A program made the translations under genes and the position numbers. 64,000 nucleotides of DNA from Microlunatus sagamiharensis (GTDB lineage: Bacteria; Actinomycetota; Actinomycetes; Propionibacteriales; Propionibacteriaceae), in the NCBI RefSeq assembly GCF_900105785.1, contig NZ_LT629799.1, forward strand, positions 1,984,001 to 2,048,000, in the 5' to 3' direction. The notes under the pieces were generated by a model. The model was not told where the DNA came from and ran no database searches. It saw only the letters and a list, made by a program, of their open reading frames with translations. Shown here piece by piece: positions 37,369 to 45,788 of this stretch (positions are counted from its first letter, which is position 1; the number at the start of each line of letters is the position of its first letter).

Positions 37369-38889
37369 TCAGTCGACGTCGACCCAGCCGAAGGTGCGCT
37401 CGACGGCCTTCTTCCAGCCGCGGTAGCCCTCCTCGCGGGAGGCCTCGTCCTTCTGCGGGGTCCAGCGCCGGTCCTCGTGCCAGTTGGCGCGCAGCTCGTC
37501 GGGGTCGGACCAGAAGCCGACCGCGAGCCCGGCCGCGTACGCCGCCCCGAGGGCGGTGGTCTCGGCGACCTCGGGCCGGCTCACCTCGACGCCGAGCACG
37601 TCGGACTGGATCTGCATGCAGAGGTCGTTGGCGGTAACGCCGCCGTCGACCTTGAGCACGTCGAGGTGCACCCCCGAGTCGGCCTCCATCGCGTCGACGA
37701 CGTCACGGCTCTGGTAGCAGATCGCCTCCAGCGCCGCCCGGGCGACGTGGGCGTTGGTGTTGTAGCGCGACAGCCCGACCACGGCGCCGCGGGCGTCGGA
37801 GCGCCAGTAGGGCGCGAACAGCCCCGAGAAGGCGGGCACGAAGTAGACGCCGCCGTTGTCGTCGACGGACCGGGCCAGCGCCTCGCTCTCGGCGGCGTCG
37901 CCGATGATCTTGAGCTGGTCGCGCAGCCACTGGATCGCCGAGCCGGTGACGGCGATCGAGCCCTCGAGCGCGTACACGGGCTTGGCGTCCCCGAGCTGGT
38001 AGCAGACGGTCGAGAGCAGCCCGTTCTTGCTGCGCACGAGCTCCTCGCCGGTGTTCAGCAGCAGGAAGTTGCCGGTGCCGTAGGTGTTCTTGGCCTCGCC
38101 CGCGGAGAGGCAGACCTGCCCGACCATGGCCGCGTGCTGGTCGCCGAGCACCCCGGCGATCGGCACCTCGGCCTTCCACAGGCCGCCGCGCGACTGGGTG
38201 TGGCCGAAGAGGTTCGGGTCCGACGACGGGCGGATCTCCGGGAGCATCTGCGCGGGGACGCCGAAGACCTCGAGCAGGTCGGGGTCCCAGGCCAGGGACT
38301 CGAGGTTCATCAGCATCGTGCGCGAGGCGTTCGTGACGTCGGTGAGGTGCACGCCGCCGTCGATGCCGCCGGTCATGTTCCACAGCAGCCAGCTGTCCAT
38401 CGTGCCGAAGACCAGGTCGCCCGCCTCGGCGCCCTCGCGGACCCCGTCGACGTTGTCGAGGATCCACTTGAGCTTGCCGCCCGCGAAGTAGGTGGCCGGC
38501 GGCAGCCCGGAGCGCTCGCGGATCAGGTCGGCGTGCCCGTCGCGCTCGAGCGCCGCGGCGATCGAGTCGGTGCGGGTGTCCTGCCAGACGATGGCGTTGT
38601 AGCAGGGGCGCCCGGTGCGGCGGTCCCAGACGACGGTCGTCTCGCGCTGGTTGGTGATCCCCACGGCGACCACGTCGGACAGGTCGGCCCCGGCGCGGCG
38701 CAGGGCCCGCTTGGCGACGGTCCGCGTGCGCTCCCAGATCTCGTCGGGGTCGTGCTCCACCCAGCCCGAGCGCGGCATGATCTGCTCGTGCTCGAGCTGG
38801 TGGCGGGCCACCTCCCGCCCGTCGTGGTCGAAGACCATGCAGCGGGTGCTGGTCGTTCCCTGGTCGAGCGCGGCGACGAGCTCAGGCAT
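37369..38889 (-). CDS. glpK: Glycerol kinase
   Basis: The 506-residue protein starts with the FGGY-kinase phosphate loop [10 protein letters not shown]. It continues with [17 protein letters not shown], the [13 protein letters not shown] region and KNTYGTGNF, and ends with [18 protein letters not shown] and [11 protein letters not shown], all typical of GlpK. It phosphorylates glycerol with ATP. ATG 38889 was chosen because TACGGT (minus strand, 38901-38896) lies six bases upstream, a leaderless arrangement; a GTG at 38895 is in frame. glpD follows at 32 bases. Confidence 0.96.
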   Translation of the reverse strand: MPELVAALDQGTTSTRCMVFDHDGREVARHQLEHEQIMPRSGWVEHDPDEIWERTRTVAKRALRRAGADLSDVVAVGITNQRETTVVWDRRTGRPCYNAIVWQDTRTDSIAAALERDGHADLIRERSGLPPATYFAGGKLKWILDNVDGVREGAEAGDLVFGTMDSWLLWNMTGGIDGGVHLTDVTNASRTMLMNLESLAWDPDLLEVFGVPAQMLPEIRPSSDPNLFGHTQSRGGLWKAEVPIAGVLGDQHAAMVGQVCLSAGEAKNTYGTGNFLLLNTGEELVRSKNGLLSTVCYQLGDAKPVYALEGSIAVTGSAIQWLRDQLKIIGDAAESEALARSVDDNGGVYFVPAFSGLFAPYWRSDARGAVVGLSRYNTNAHVARAALEAICYQSRDVVDAMEADSGVHLDVLKVDGGVTANDLCMQIQSDVLGVEVSRPEVAETTALGAAYAAGLAVGFWSDPDELRANWHEDRRWTPQKDEASREEGYRGWKKAVERTFGWVDVD

Positions 38890-38895
38890 GGCCAC

Positions 38896-38929
38896 ACCGT
38901 AGCGAGCGCCCGCCGCCGCCCCGTAACCT
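38896..38929. promoter_or_regulatory. Divergent leaderless promoters: glpK and sulfite-oxidase-like gene
   Basis: On the minus strand TACGGT (38901-38896) is six bases before glpK ATG 38889. On the plus strand TAACCT (38924-38929) is seven bases before ATG 38937. The whole gap between the two start codons is only 47 bases, so the two promoters must overlap and could influence each other. Confidence 0.5.
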
Positions 38930-38936
38930 CGGGCCC

Positions 38937-39542
38937 ATGACCGTCTCCCACGGGTTCGGCGGCCGCCGCCGGCCCCAGCGCACCGACCTCCCGCCCGGGC
39001 AGTACGACGCGGGGCGCGAGTGGCCCGTGCTCACCGCCGAGGTCACGCCGCACCTCGACCCGCAGCAGTGGACGATGAGCGTCGACGGCCTCGTCGACCG
39101 CCCGTCCACCTGGTCCTGGGACGAGATGCACGCGCTCCCCCAGTCCGACTACGAGGGCCCGATCCACTGCGTGACGACCTGGTCGAAGTTCGGGATGACG
39201 TGGTCGGGCGTGAGCGTGGACCTGCTCCTCGACGCGGTCGGCGTGCAGGACTCCGCGAAGTACGTCCTGGCGACCTCGACCACCGGGTACACGACCAACC
39301 TGCCGCTGGAGCACCTGCGCGGCGGCAAGGCGTGGGTCGCCTGGTCGGCCGACGGCAAGCCGCTCACCCGCGAGCACGGCGGGCCGGTCCGGCTGCTCGT
39401 GCCGCACCTCTACTTCTGGAAGTCGGCCAAGTGGGTCACCCGGCTGACGCTGCTCGAGCACGACCAGCAGGGCTTCTGGGAGGTCAACGGCTACCACGAC
39501 CTCGGCGACCCCTGGCTCGAGCAGCGCTACCAGGGTGACTGA
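38937..39542 (+). CDS. Sulfite oxidase-like molybdopterin oxidoreductase
   Basis: The 201-residue cytoplasmic protein has the oxidoreductase molybdopterin-binding fold of the sulfite oxidase/MsrP family. The molybdenum-ligand Cys78 sits in [19 protein letters not shown]'s region, and later motifs [17 protein letters not shown] and [14 protein letters not shown] are hallmarks. There is no Tat signal peptide, unlike MsrP, and no dimerisation or heme domain. Its stop overlaps the start of a flavin reductase by 8 bases, so the reductase is its probable electron partner. Substrate unknown. Confidence 0.9.
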   Translation: MTVSHGFGGRRRPQRTDLPPGQYDAGREWPVLTAEVTPHLDPQQWTMSVDGLVDRPSTWSWDEMHALPQSDYEGPIHCVTTWSKFGMTWSGVSVDLLLDAVGVQDSAKYVLATSTTGYTTNLPLEHLRGGKAWVAWSADGKPLTREHGGPVRLLVPHLYFWKSAKWVTRLTLLEHDQQGFWEVNGYHDLGDPWLEQRYQGD

Positions 39543-40275
39543 ACCCGTCCCGAGCGCCCCCCTCGCCCCTGCACCCGCGCCGGCCGGCGGCTGGCGCACG
39601 GCGACGGTCCGCGAGGTCGCCCACCCGCACCCGCGCGGGGTGCGGCTGCGCCTCGAGGTGCCCGACCGGGTCGACCACCTGCCCGGCCAGCACTACGTCG
39701 TGCGCCTCACCGCACCCGACGGCTACACCGCGCAGCGCTCGTACTCCCTCGCCTCCTCCCCCGACGACCCCCTGGTCGAGCTCTACGTCGAGCGCCTCGA
39801 CGACGGCGAGGTGTCCACCTACCTGGCCGACGAGGTCGGCGTGGGCGACGCGATCGACGTCCGCGGGCCGATCGGCGGCTGGTTCGTCTGGCGCGGCGAC
39901 GCCCCCGCACTGGGCGTGGGCGGCGGCACCGGCGTGGTGCCGCTGGTGGCGATGCTGCGCCACGCCCGCCACGTCGGGCACCCCGACCGGCTGCGGCTGG
40001 CCGTCGCCGCCCGCACCGGGGACGACCTCCCGTACGGCGACGAGCTGCGTGCCGCGGGCGCGGTGGTCGCCCTGAGTCGCGAGGCCGACGCCTCCGGTCG
40101 CGCCGCCGGACGCCTCCGGCCCGACGAGGTCGCGGCCCTGGTCGAGGACCGGGGCGAGGGCTGGACGGCCTTCGTGTGCGGCTCGGCCGGGTTCGCCGAG
40201 TCGGCGACCGGGCTGCTCACCGGCCTCGGCGTCGCGACAGGCGACGTCCGCGTCGAGCGGTTCGGTCCGAGCTGA
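39535..40275 (+). CDS. FAD/NAD(P)-binding oxidoreductase (ferredoxin reductase-like)
   Basis: The 246-residue protein has the FNR architecture: an FAD-binding barrel with LPGQHYVVRL and the RSYS motif at 68-71, then the NAD(P) domain with GVGGGTGVVPLVAMLRHAR and a terminal FVCGSAGFAESATGLL. It lacks a 2Fe-2S ferredoxin domain. The GTG start at 39535 overlaps the upstream molybdopterin gene. Together they likely form a two-component system passing electrons from NAD(P)H through FAD to the molybdenum centre, or the reverse; the direction cannot be read from sequence. Confidence 0.9.
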   Translation: MTEPVPSAPLAPAPAPAGGWRTATVREVAHPHPRGVRLRLEVPDRVDHLPGQHYVVRLTAPDGYTAQRSYSLASSPDDPLVELYVERLDDGEVSTYLADEVGVGDAIDVRGPIGGWFVWRGDAPALGVGGGTGVVPLVAMLRHARHVGHPDRLRLAVAARTGDDLPYGDELRAAGAVVALSREADASGRAAGRLRPDEVAALVEDRGEGWTAFVCGSAGFAESATGLLTGLGVATGDVRVERFGPS

Positions 40276-40336
40276 CGCTTCGGTGATCACGCATGCTGGT
40301 GGTCCGACCCCCGAGCACACGAGAGAAGGACCGACG

Positions 40337-40741
40337 ATGCGGACGACGACGCGCTGGCTGGGTGGCCTGGCGGCAGGACTGGTCCTGCTGGGGACGGCGG
40401 CCTGCAACCAGCCCGTCGACCTGCCCGGTTCCAGCGGCGGCGGCGCGAGCAGCAGCGCCAGCGGCGCGCTCGCCACGCTGACCATCCCGATCACCATCGC
40501 CGGTGGCCAGGTGACGCCGAACGGGCAGAAGATCAACGCCTCGGTCGGCCAGCCCGTGGTGCTGCAGGTGACGAGCGACGAGGCCGACGAGATCCACGCC
40601 CACACCGGCGGTGACGGCTACGAGCTCGAGGTGCCCGCCGGCACGCCGACGACCGGGACCTTCACCCCGACGTCGCCGGGGAGCTTCGAGATCGAGTCGC
40701 ACCACCTCGAGAAGGTCATCGTCGTCCTCAACGTGAGCTGA
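40337..40741 (+). CDS. Cupredoxin-like lipoprotein
   Basis: The 134-residue protein has a lipoprotein signal with lipobox LLGTAAC, then a Ser/Gly linker and a beta-sandwich with QVTPNGQKINASVGQPVVLQ's region, EIHAHTGGDGYE and SFEIESHHLEK. The DEIHxH and ExxHH positions are where related cupredoxin-domain proteins place histidines, so metal (copper) binding is possible. A typical Cys ligand is absent. A GAGAAGGA ribosome-binding site precedes ATG 40337. It is followed after 2 bases by a large membrane protein, a pairing also seen elsewhere in actinobacteria. Confidence 0.7.
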   Translation: MRTTTRWLGGLAAGLVLLGTAACNQPVDLPGSSGGGASSSASGALATLTIPITIAGGQVTPNGQKINASVGQPVVLQVTSDEADEIHAHTGGDGYELEVPAGTPTTGTFTPTSPGSFEIESHHLEKVIVVLNVS

Positions 40742-40743
40742 CC

Positions 40744-42054
40744 GTGCTGGTCCCGCTGCACGGCATCGCGTCGCGCCACGACCTGCCCCTGCCCTTCCCC
40801 TTCGTGGTGATCGGCGCGGGCGTCGCGCTGGTCGTCTCCTTCGTCGTCCTCGGCCTGGCGTGGAAGCGGCCTCGCTTCGCGGCCGTCGGCGGCGTCGAGC
40901 TGCCCCGGCTGACGCGGTTCGTCGACGGCGCCGGCACGCGAACGGTCGCCCGGGTCCTGGTCCTCGCCCTGTACGTCGTGGTCGCCGCGGCGCTGTTCGG
41001 CGGCCGGGACCTGCTGACCAACCCGGTCTTCGGCTTCGTCTTCGTCTGGATGTGGGTCGGGCTCGTCCCGCTGTCGCTGCTGCTCGGGCCCTTCTGGCGC
41101 GCGACGAACCCGCTGCGCACCCTGCACCGGCTGCTGTGCGCGCTCGCCCGCACCGACCCGCGCGAGGGCCTCGTCGCACTGCCCCGCTGGGCCGGCCTGT
41201 GGCCCGGCGCGATCCACCTCGCCGCCTTCACCTGGGTGGAGCTCGTCCAGCCCGACCGCACGACGCTGCCGGTGATGCGCATCTGGGCGCTCGCGTGGCT
41301 GGTGGTCGTCGTGCTCGGCGCGATCGTCTTCGGCGAGCGCTGGTTCGCCGTCTCCGACCCCTTCGAGGTCTACTCGACGCTGGTCTCACGGCTCTCGCCG
41401 TGGCACCGCACGGGCGACACGCTCCGGCTGGTGAACCCGCTCGCCGGGCTCACCGCGTGGCGACCGCCGGCGGGCGCGGTCGGGGTGGTGGCCGTGCTGC
41501 TCGGGAGCACGGCCTTCGACAGCTTCACCAACACGTCCTGGTGGCTGCGCACCATCCAGTCCTCCGACGTCTCGAGCGTGCTCTGGGCCACCGGCGGGCT
41601 GCTGGTGATGATCGCGATCGTGCTCGTCACGTTCACCGCGGCGTCGGCGTGGATGGCGCGCTACGGCACCGCGGGCGCCGGCACGTACGCCCGCGCGATG
41701 GCGGGCTCGCTCGTGCCGATCGTCGTCGGCTACGCGGTCGCGCACTACTTCACCCTGCTGGTCATCGAGGGGCAGCGCGTCGTGGTCAACCTGTCCGACC
41801 CGCTCGGGCGCGGGTGGAACCTCTTCGGCACCGCGGGCTGGCGGGTCGACTCCTCCATCGCCGACCACCCGACGGCGATCGCGCTCGTCCAGCTGATCGC
41901 GATCGTGGCCGGTCACGTGCTCGGCGCCGTCGCGGCCCACGAGAAGGCGGTCGCCCTGCTCCCGCCCGCCAAGGCGCTGCGCGGCCAGTGGCCGATGCTC
42001 GTGCTCATGGTCGGTTACACGAGCGCCGGGCTGGTCCTGCTCTTCTCCCCCTGA
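40744..42054 (+). CDS. Polytopic membrane protein (often labelled fenitrothion hydrolase-like)
   Basis: The 436-residue protein starts at GTG 40744 with the HGIASRHDLPLPFPF segment, then at least eight hydrophobic helices, including the LPVMRIWALAWLVVVVLGAI stretch and SLVPIVVGYAVAHYFTLLVI. Homologues next to cupredoxin-like proteins are often annotated FedB/fenitrothion hydrolase, but no hydrolase motif is visible and I would not infer that activity. His residues in membrane segments (HGI, AHYF, GHV) could bind metal. With its lipoprotein partner, a copper-related envelope function is a guess. Confidence 0.65.
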   Translation: MLVPLHGIASRHDLPLPFPFVVIGAGVALVVSFVVLGLAWKRPRFAAVGGVELPRLTRFVDGAGTRTVARVLVLALYVVVAAALFGGRDLLTNPVFGFVFVWMWVGLVPLSLLLGPFWRATNPLRTLHRLLCALARTDPREGLVALPRWAGLWPGAIHLAAFTWVELVQPDRTTLPVMRIWALAWLVVVVLGAIVFGERWFAVSDPFEVYSTLVSRLSPWHRTGDTLRLVNPLAGLTAWRPPAGAVGVVAVLLGSTAFDSFTNTSWWLRTIQSSDVSSVLWATGGLLVMIAIVLVTFTAASAWMARYGTAGAGTYARAMAGSLVPIVVGYAVAHYFTLLVIEGQRVVVNLSDPLGRGWNLFGTAGWRVDSSIADHPTAIALVQLIAIVAGHVLGAVAAHEKAVALLPPAKALRGQWPMLVLMVGYTSAGLVLLFSP

Positions 42055-42119
42055 CGCTGATAGCGTCCATGTCCTGACAATTGAGTCCGGACCACCACGA
42101 AGGACGGGGACCCTCGCCG

Positions 42120-43310
42120 ATGACGTCAACCGCCTCTGCCCGCCCGCTGCGCGTCGGGGTCGTCGGCCTCGGCTGGATGGGCCAGGTGCACGCCCGCGCG
42201 TACACGCGGGTCGGCCAGCACTACCTCGACACCCCGCTGCGGCCCGAGCTGGTCGCGGTGGCCGACACGGCGACCGACGAGCGGGTCGCGCGGGCGGTGG
42301 CCGCGTACGGCTTCACCGACGTCCACGCCGACTGGCACGAGCTCCTCGAGCGTGACGACATCGACGTCGTCAGCATCACCGGCCCGAACTTCATCCACCG
42401 CGACGTGGCGGTGGCCGCGGCGCAGGCCGGCCTCCACCTCTGGCTGGAGAAGCCGGCCGGGCGGGACGCCGAGGAGACCGCCGAGATCGCCGAGGCCGTC
42501 GCGGCGGCCGGCGTGCAGAGCACGGTCGGCTTCAACTACCGCAACGCGCCGGCCGTCGAGCTCGCCCGCGCGCTCGTCGCCGAGGGCCGCCTCGGCCGCG
42601 TGGAGCAGGTCCGCATCACGATGCTCGCCGACTACGCGGCGCACCCCGAGGGCGCGCTGACGTGGCGCTACCAGAACCGCTGGTCCGGCTCGGGCGTGCT
42701 CGGCGACCTGGTCAGCCACGGCGTCGACCTCGGGCGCTACGTCGTGGGCGAGGTCGAGTCGCTGGTCTGCGACACCGCGACCTTCATCCCCGAGCGCCCC
42801 GCGCTGAGCGGCGCGGCCTTCGCGCACACCGCGCGCGGCGGCGGTCCCCTGGCTCCCGTCGAGAACGAGGACTACGCGGGTGCCCTGCTCGCCTTCGCCG
42901 GTGGCGCCCGCGGGACGCTCGAGTCGAGCCGGGTCGCGGTCGGCGAGCAGTGCACGTACGGCATCGAGGTGCACGGCGACCGGGGCGCGCTGGCCTGGGA
43001 CTTCCGGCGGATGGGCGAGCTGCGGGTCTGCCTCGACCAGGACTACACCGACGCCGCGTGGGCGACCCGCTTCGTCGCGCCGGGCGACGGCGAGCTCGGG
43101 GCCTTCCAGCCCGGGTCGGGCATCGCGATGAGCTACGACGACCTCAAGGTCGTCGAGGCGCACCGGCTCGTCCGCTCGATCGCCGAGGGGGTGCCGCAGG
43201 GGGCGACGATCACCGACGCGCTGCAGGCGGCCCGCCTGGTCGACGCGATGGCGACCTCGGCCCGCGATCGGCGGTGGGTGGACGTCGACGCCCCTAGGGT
43301 GAGCCCATGA
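42120..43310 (+). CDS. Gfo/Idh/MocA family oxidoreductase
   Basis: The 396-residue protein opens with the NAD(P)-binding LRVGVVGLGWMGQVHARAY. It has the EKPAGRDAEE motif (Lys of the catalytic site), GFNYRNAPAVELAR, and the C-terminal barrel segment with GVDLGRYVVGEVES. Members oxidise or isomerise sugars and inositols. ATG 42120 follows a GGACGGGG-type ribosome-binding site. A 65-base gap upstream holds TAGCGT (42061-42066) as a possible -10 and an 8-bp palindrome GTCCGGAC (42085-42092). Its stop overlaps the start of a GntR/UTRA regulator, which likely controls it. Confidence 0.9.
   Translation: MTSTASARPLRVGVVGLGWMGQVHARAYTRVGQHYLDTPLRPELVAVADTATDERVARAVAAYGFTDVHADWHELLERDDIDVVSITGPNFIHRDVAVAAAQAGLHLWLEKPAGRDAEETAEIAEAVAAAGVQSTVGFNYRNAPAVELARALVAEGRLGRVEQVRITMLADYAAHPEGALTWRYQNRWSGSGVLGDLVSHGVDLGRYVVGEVESLVCDTATFIPERPALSGAAFAHTARGGGPLAPVENEDYAGALLAFAGGARGTLESSRVAVGEQCTYGIEVHGDRGALAWDFRRMGELRVCLDQDYTDAAWATRFVAPGDGELGAFQPGSGIAMSYDDLKVVEAHRLVRSIAEGVPQGATITDALQAARLVDAMATSARDRRWVDVDAPRVSP
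43295..43300 (+). promoter_or_regulatory. Internal leaderless promoter -10 box for the GntR/UTRA gene
   Basis: TAGGGT lies inside the end of the oxidoreductase gene, six bases before ATG 43307, so the regulator can be made independently as well as by read-through. Confidence 0.45.
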
Positions 43311-44065
43311 CGCAGGCCGCGCCGGGACGCGAGCTCGACATCACGCTCGACCGCAGCTCCTCGACCCCGCTCTACCACCAGCTGGCGCAGTCGATCGAGC
43401 ACGCGATCACCTCCGGGGAGCTCGCGCCCGGCGACCGCCTGGAGAACGAGCTCTCGCTCACCGAGCGCCTCGGTCTGTCGCGGCCCACGGCGCGCCAGGC
43501 GATCCAGGAGCTGGTCAAGAAGGGCCTGCTCGTGCGCAAGCGCGGCGTGGGCACGCAGGTCGTGCGCTCGCAGTTCCGCCGCGACGAGCGCCTCTCCAGC
43601 CTCAACGAGGACCTGGCCAAGGCGGGCCGGGTGCCGAGCAGCCGGCTGCTCGACTTCACCGTCGGCCCGCTCGACGACGACGTGCGCGACGCGCTCGAGG
43701 GCGACCAGGTCACCGAGGGCGACTTCGTCACGATCCGCCGGCTGCGGCTGGCCGACGGGGTGCCGCTGGCCATCCTCACGAACTACCTGCCCGCGCGCTT
43801 CGAGATCGCCCGCGCCGACGTCGAGGAGGGGCGCAGCCTCTACGGCCACCTGCGCACCCTCGGGGTCAACCTCAAGATCGCCCACCAGCGGATCTCCGCC
43901 CGGCTGATGACCGAGGAGGAGGCCGGGCTGCTCGACTCGGAGGTGCCGTCGGCCTGCCTCACCGTCGAGCGGACCGCGTACGACGACGTCGGCCAGTTCG
44001 TCGAGCTCGGCCGGCACGTCTACCAGGCCGCGCACTACTCGATCCAGTCGTCGCTGGTCGTGTAG
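43307..44065 (+). CDS. GntR-family transcriptional regulator with UTRA domain (IolR/HutC type)
   Basis: The 252-residue protein has an N-terminal winged helix (TPLYHQLAQSIEHAITSGEL, then LTERLGLSRPTARQAIQEL and LLVRKRGVGTQVV) and a C-terminal UTRA effector domain from about 95 (ITRLRLADGVP-like strand, LPARFEIARAD, YDDVGQFVELGRHVYQA). It resembles actinobacterial regulators of inositol or sugar catabolism. ATG overlaps the previous stop (ATGA). The target is probably the adjacent Gfo/Idh gene; the effector could be its sugar substrate. Confidence 0.9.
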   Translation: MTQAAPGRELDITLDRSSSTPLYHQLAQSIEHAITSGELAPGDRLENELSLTERLGLSRPTARQAIQELVKKGLLVRKRGVGTQVVRSQFRRDERLSSLNEDLAKAGRVPSSRLLDFTVGPLDDDVRDALEGDQVTEGDFVTIRRLRLADGVPLAILTNYLPARFEIARADVEEGRSLYGHLRTLGVNLKIAHQRISARLMTEEEAGLLDSEVPSACLTVERTAYDDVGQFVELGRHVYQAAHYSIQSSLVV

Positions 44066-44080
44066 GCGCCGCCGCCCCGC

Positions 44081-44584
44081 TCAGGCGTCGAGGACGCCCG
44101 AGCGGCTGGTGACCGGCGGTTCGGTGGACCAGGGGAAGTTGATCCAGCGCGAGGTGCGCCGCCAGGCGTAGTCGCAGGCGATCACCGAGTGCGGCTTCTC
44201 GTAGAGGACGGCCGTACGCATCTCGCGGACGTGCCCGGCGCAGAAGTCGGCGACGAGCTCGAGCGTCTTGCCCGTGTCGGCGACGTCGTCGACCACGAGC
44301 ACCGCGGCCGAGTCGAGGTCCTGCGCGTTCAGGAACGGCGGCAGCATGACCGGGACGTCGAGGCGGCTGTCGACGCCGGTGTAGAACTCCACGCTGATCG
44401 TGAACAGGTTCTTGCAGTCGATCGCGTACGCCAGGCTGCCGGCCGGGATGAGGCCGCCGCGGGCGATGCCGAGCACGACGTCGGGCACGAAGCCGCTGTC
44501 GGCGACCGCCTGCGCGAGCTCGCGCACACCCTGGCCGTAGAGCTCCCAGGTCAGCACCTCGCGCTCGGGCTGCGCGGCGCTCAT
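44081..44584 (-). CDS. Purine-type phosphoribosyltransferase
   Basis: The 167-residue protein has the PRPP-binding motif VLVVDDVADTGKTL and an N-terminal LTWELYGQGVRELAQAV, then VLGIARGGLIPAG, typical of xanthine-guanine or hypoxanthine phosphoribosyltransferase relatives in actinobacteria. It should make a nucleotide from a base and PRPP; substrate specificity is not resolved. The ATG lacks a clear ribosome-binding site. The 148-base gap upstream contains GGTGGT/ACCACC repeats that could fold, but I recognise no known riboswitch. The gene follows DUF2891 on the same strand. Confidence 0.85.
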   Translation of the reverse strand: MSAAQPEREVLTWELYGQGVRELAQAVADSGFVPDVVLGIARGGLIPAGSLAYAIDCKNLFTISVEFYTGVDSRLDVPVMLPPFLNAQDLDSAAVLVVDDVADTGKTLELVADFCAGHVREMRTAVLYEKPHSVIACDYAWRRTSRWINFPWSTEPPVTSRSGVLDA

Positions 44585-44732
44585 GAGACCACCACCAGAC
44601 CAGTACGGGGGGTGGTTTGAACACCAGCCGCAGCGGTGGTAGAAACGGAACCAGAGCGCGACCAGGACCGCGAGCAGCGTCGCCCGGTTCTGGTCACGCC
44701 CGCGAGGCGGGGTTCGAGTGCGGTCACGACGC

Positions 44733-45788
44733 TCATCCTGCCGGGTCCGCGCCGGGGTCGGCGTCACGGGCCAGCAGCGCGAAGCTCCCCAACCAGTGCG
44801 TGCTCATGAAGCCGGTCTCCGCCAGAGCCGCGAACCCCTCCTCCCGGTGCCGCGCCGCCGCGTCCCGGAGCACCTCGATCCGGTCGTCGTCGCCCGGCAG
44901 GGCGGCGGCCAGGTGGTCGAGCGCGGCCGCACGCGACAGGTTGAGCCCGTCGAGGTGCCCGACCTGCCCGTCGGTGCGGTCGGGCACGACCACCGGCTCG
45001 AGCAGGGTGCGCGGCTCCCCCGCCCCCAGCCCGGGCCAGAAGCGCGCGAGCCAGGCGGGGAGCTCCGCGGCCGGGAGCACCCGGCGGACGAGGTCGGCCT
45101 CGACGAGCCCCGGGGAGAGGAAGTCGTGCCCGGACGGCTCCCAGCGCAGCGGCGCGTCCTCGTCGGGGACGAACCGCTCGCCCACGTACGCCCGCACCGC
45201 GTCGGCGAGGTCGTCGCGGCCCAGCGGCCCGGCGGCGTCGAGCAGCAGGCCGAGGGCGAAGGCCGTGCTCGCGTGCGTGCCGTCGCGCACCGGCCGCCCC
45301 GCGCGGGGCAGCCAGTCGAGGACGAGGTCGACGACCACGTCGGCGGCCGGGCGGACGGCCTCGGACCAGGGCCGCGCCGCGGGCAGGTCGACCGCCGCCG
45401 TCTCGCACGCCGCGGCGAGCATGACCAGCCAGGCCCACCCGTACGGGCGCTCGAACGCGGGCTCGCGGCGCAGCACCGCCGCCTCGACGGCGAGGTTCTC
45501 CGCGGTGAGGTGGGTGTCCAGGACGGCGGTGACCGCGGCGACGTCGGCCGCGCCGAGACGGTCGGCGTGCTCGTGCAGCAGCCGGACGAGCAGCCAGTGC
45601 GTGTGCACCGCGGAGTGCCAGTCGTAGCAGCCGTGGAACGCCGGGTGCCGCTCGCGAGGCAGCCGCAGGTCCTCATCGCGCTCGACCACCGCGATCAGCG
45701 CGTACGGGTGCTCGCGCGTCGCGTTCCCGACCGCGGTCCGGGCGAGGGCCGCCAGATCGACACCGTCGGTGCCGTCGGCCCCGCTCAG
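44733..45788 (-). CDS. DUF2891 protein of the 5-oxoproline operon, probable CTG start
   Basis: The 351-residue cytoplasmic protein has the DUF2891 signature HPAFHGCYDWHSAVHTHW near residues 45-62 and a late ETGFMSTHWLGSFA. Function is unknown; a helical-barrel enzyme fold is likely. No ATG, GTG or TTG occurs in frame between the preceding stop and the conserved N-terminal region. The CTG at 45788 overlaps the DUF979 stop as CTGA, mirroring the GTGA overlap upstream in the same operon, so I chose it. DUF2891 genes recur beside DUF969/DUF979, implying a role in 5-oxoproline or peptide metabolism. Confidence 0.8.
   Translation of the reverse strand: MSGADGTDGVDLAALARTAVGNATREHPYALIAVVERDEDLRLPRERHPAFHGCYDWHSAVHTHWLLVRLLHEHADRLGAADVAAVTAVLDTHLTAENLAVEAAVLRREPAFERPYGWAWLVMLAAACETAAVDLPAARPWSEAVRPAADVVVDLVLDWLPRAGRPVRDGTHASTAFALGLLLDAAGPLGRDDLADAVRAYVGERFVPDEDAPLRWEPSGHDFLSPGLVEADLVRRVLPAAELPAWLARFWPGLGAGEPRTLLEPVVVPDRTDGQVGHLDGLNLSRAAALDHLAAALPGDDDRIEVLRDAAARHREEGFAALAETGFMSTHWLGSFALLARDADPGADPAG

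Noticed and set aside
40744-42054. True fenitrothion (organophosphate) hydrolase
   Set aside because: The label comes from homologue naming; the sequence shows a polytopic membrane protein with no phosphotriesterase metal motif.
44585-44702. Short upstream open frame (about 38 codons) overlapping the phosphoribosyltransferase start
   Set aside because: Open frames of this length are common by chance at this GC content, and no start or ribosome-binding signal supports it.
44585-44732. tRNA- or riboswitch-like structure before the phosphoribosyltransferase gene (a TTCAAAC-type loop and GGTGGT/ACCACC repeats)
   Set aside because: No cloverleaf or acceptor stem can be formed and no known purine or preQ1 riboswitch core is present; the pairing could be chance in GC-rich DNA.
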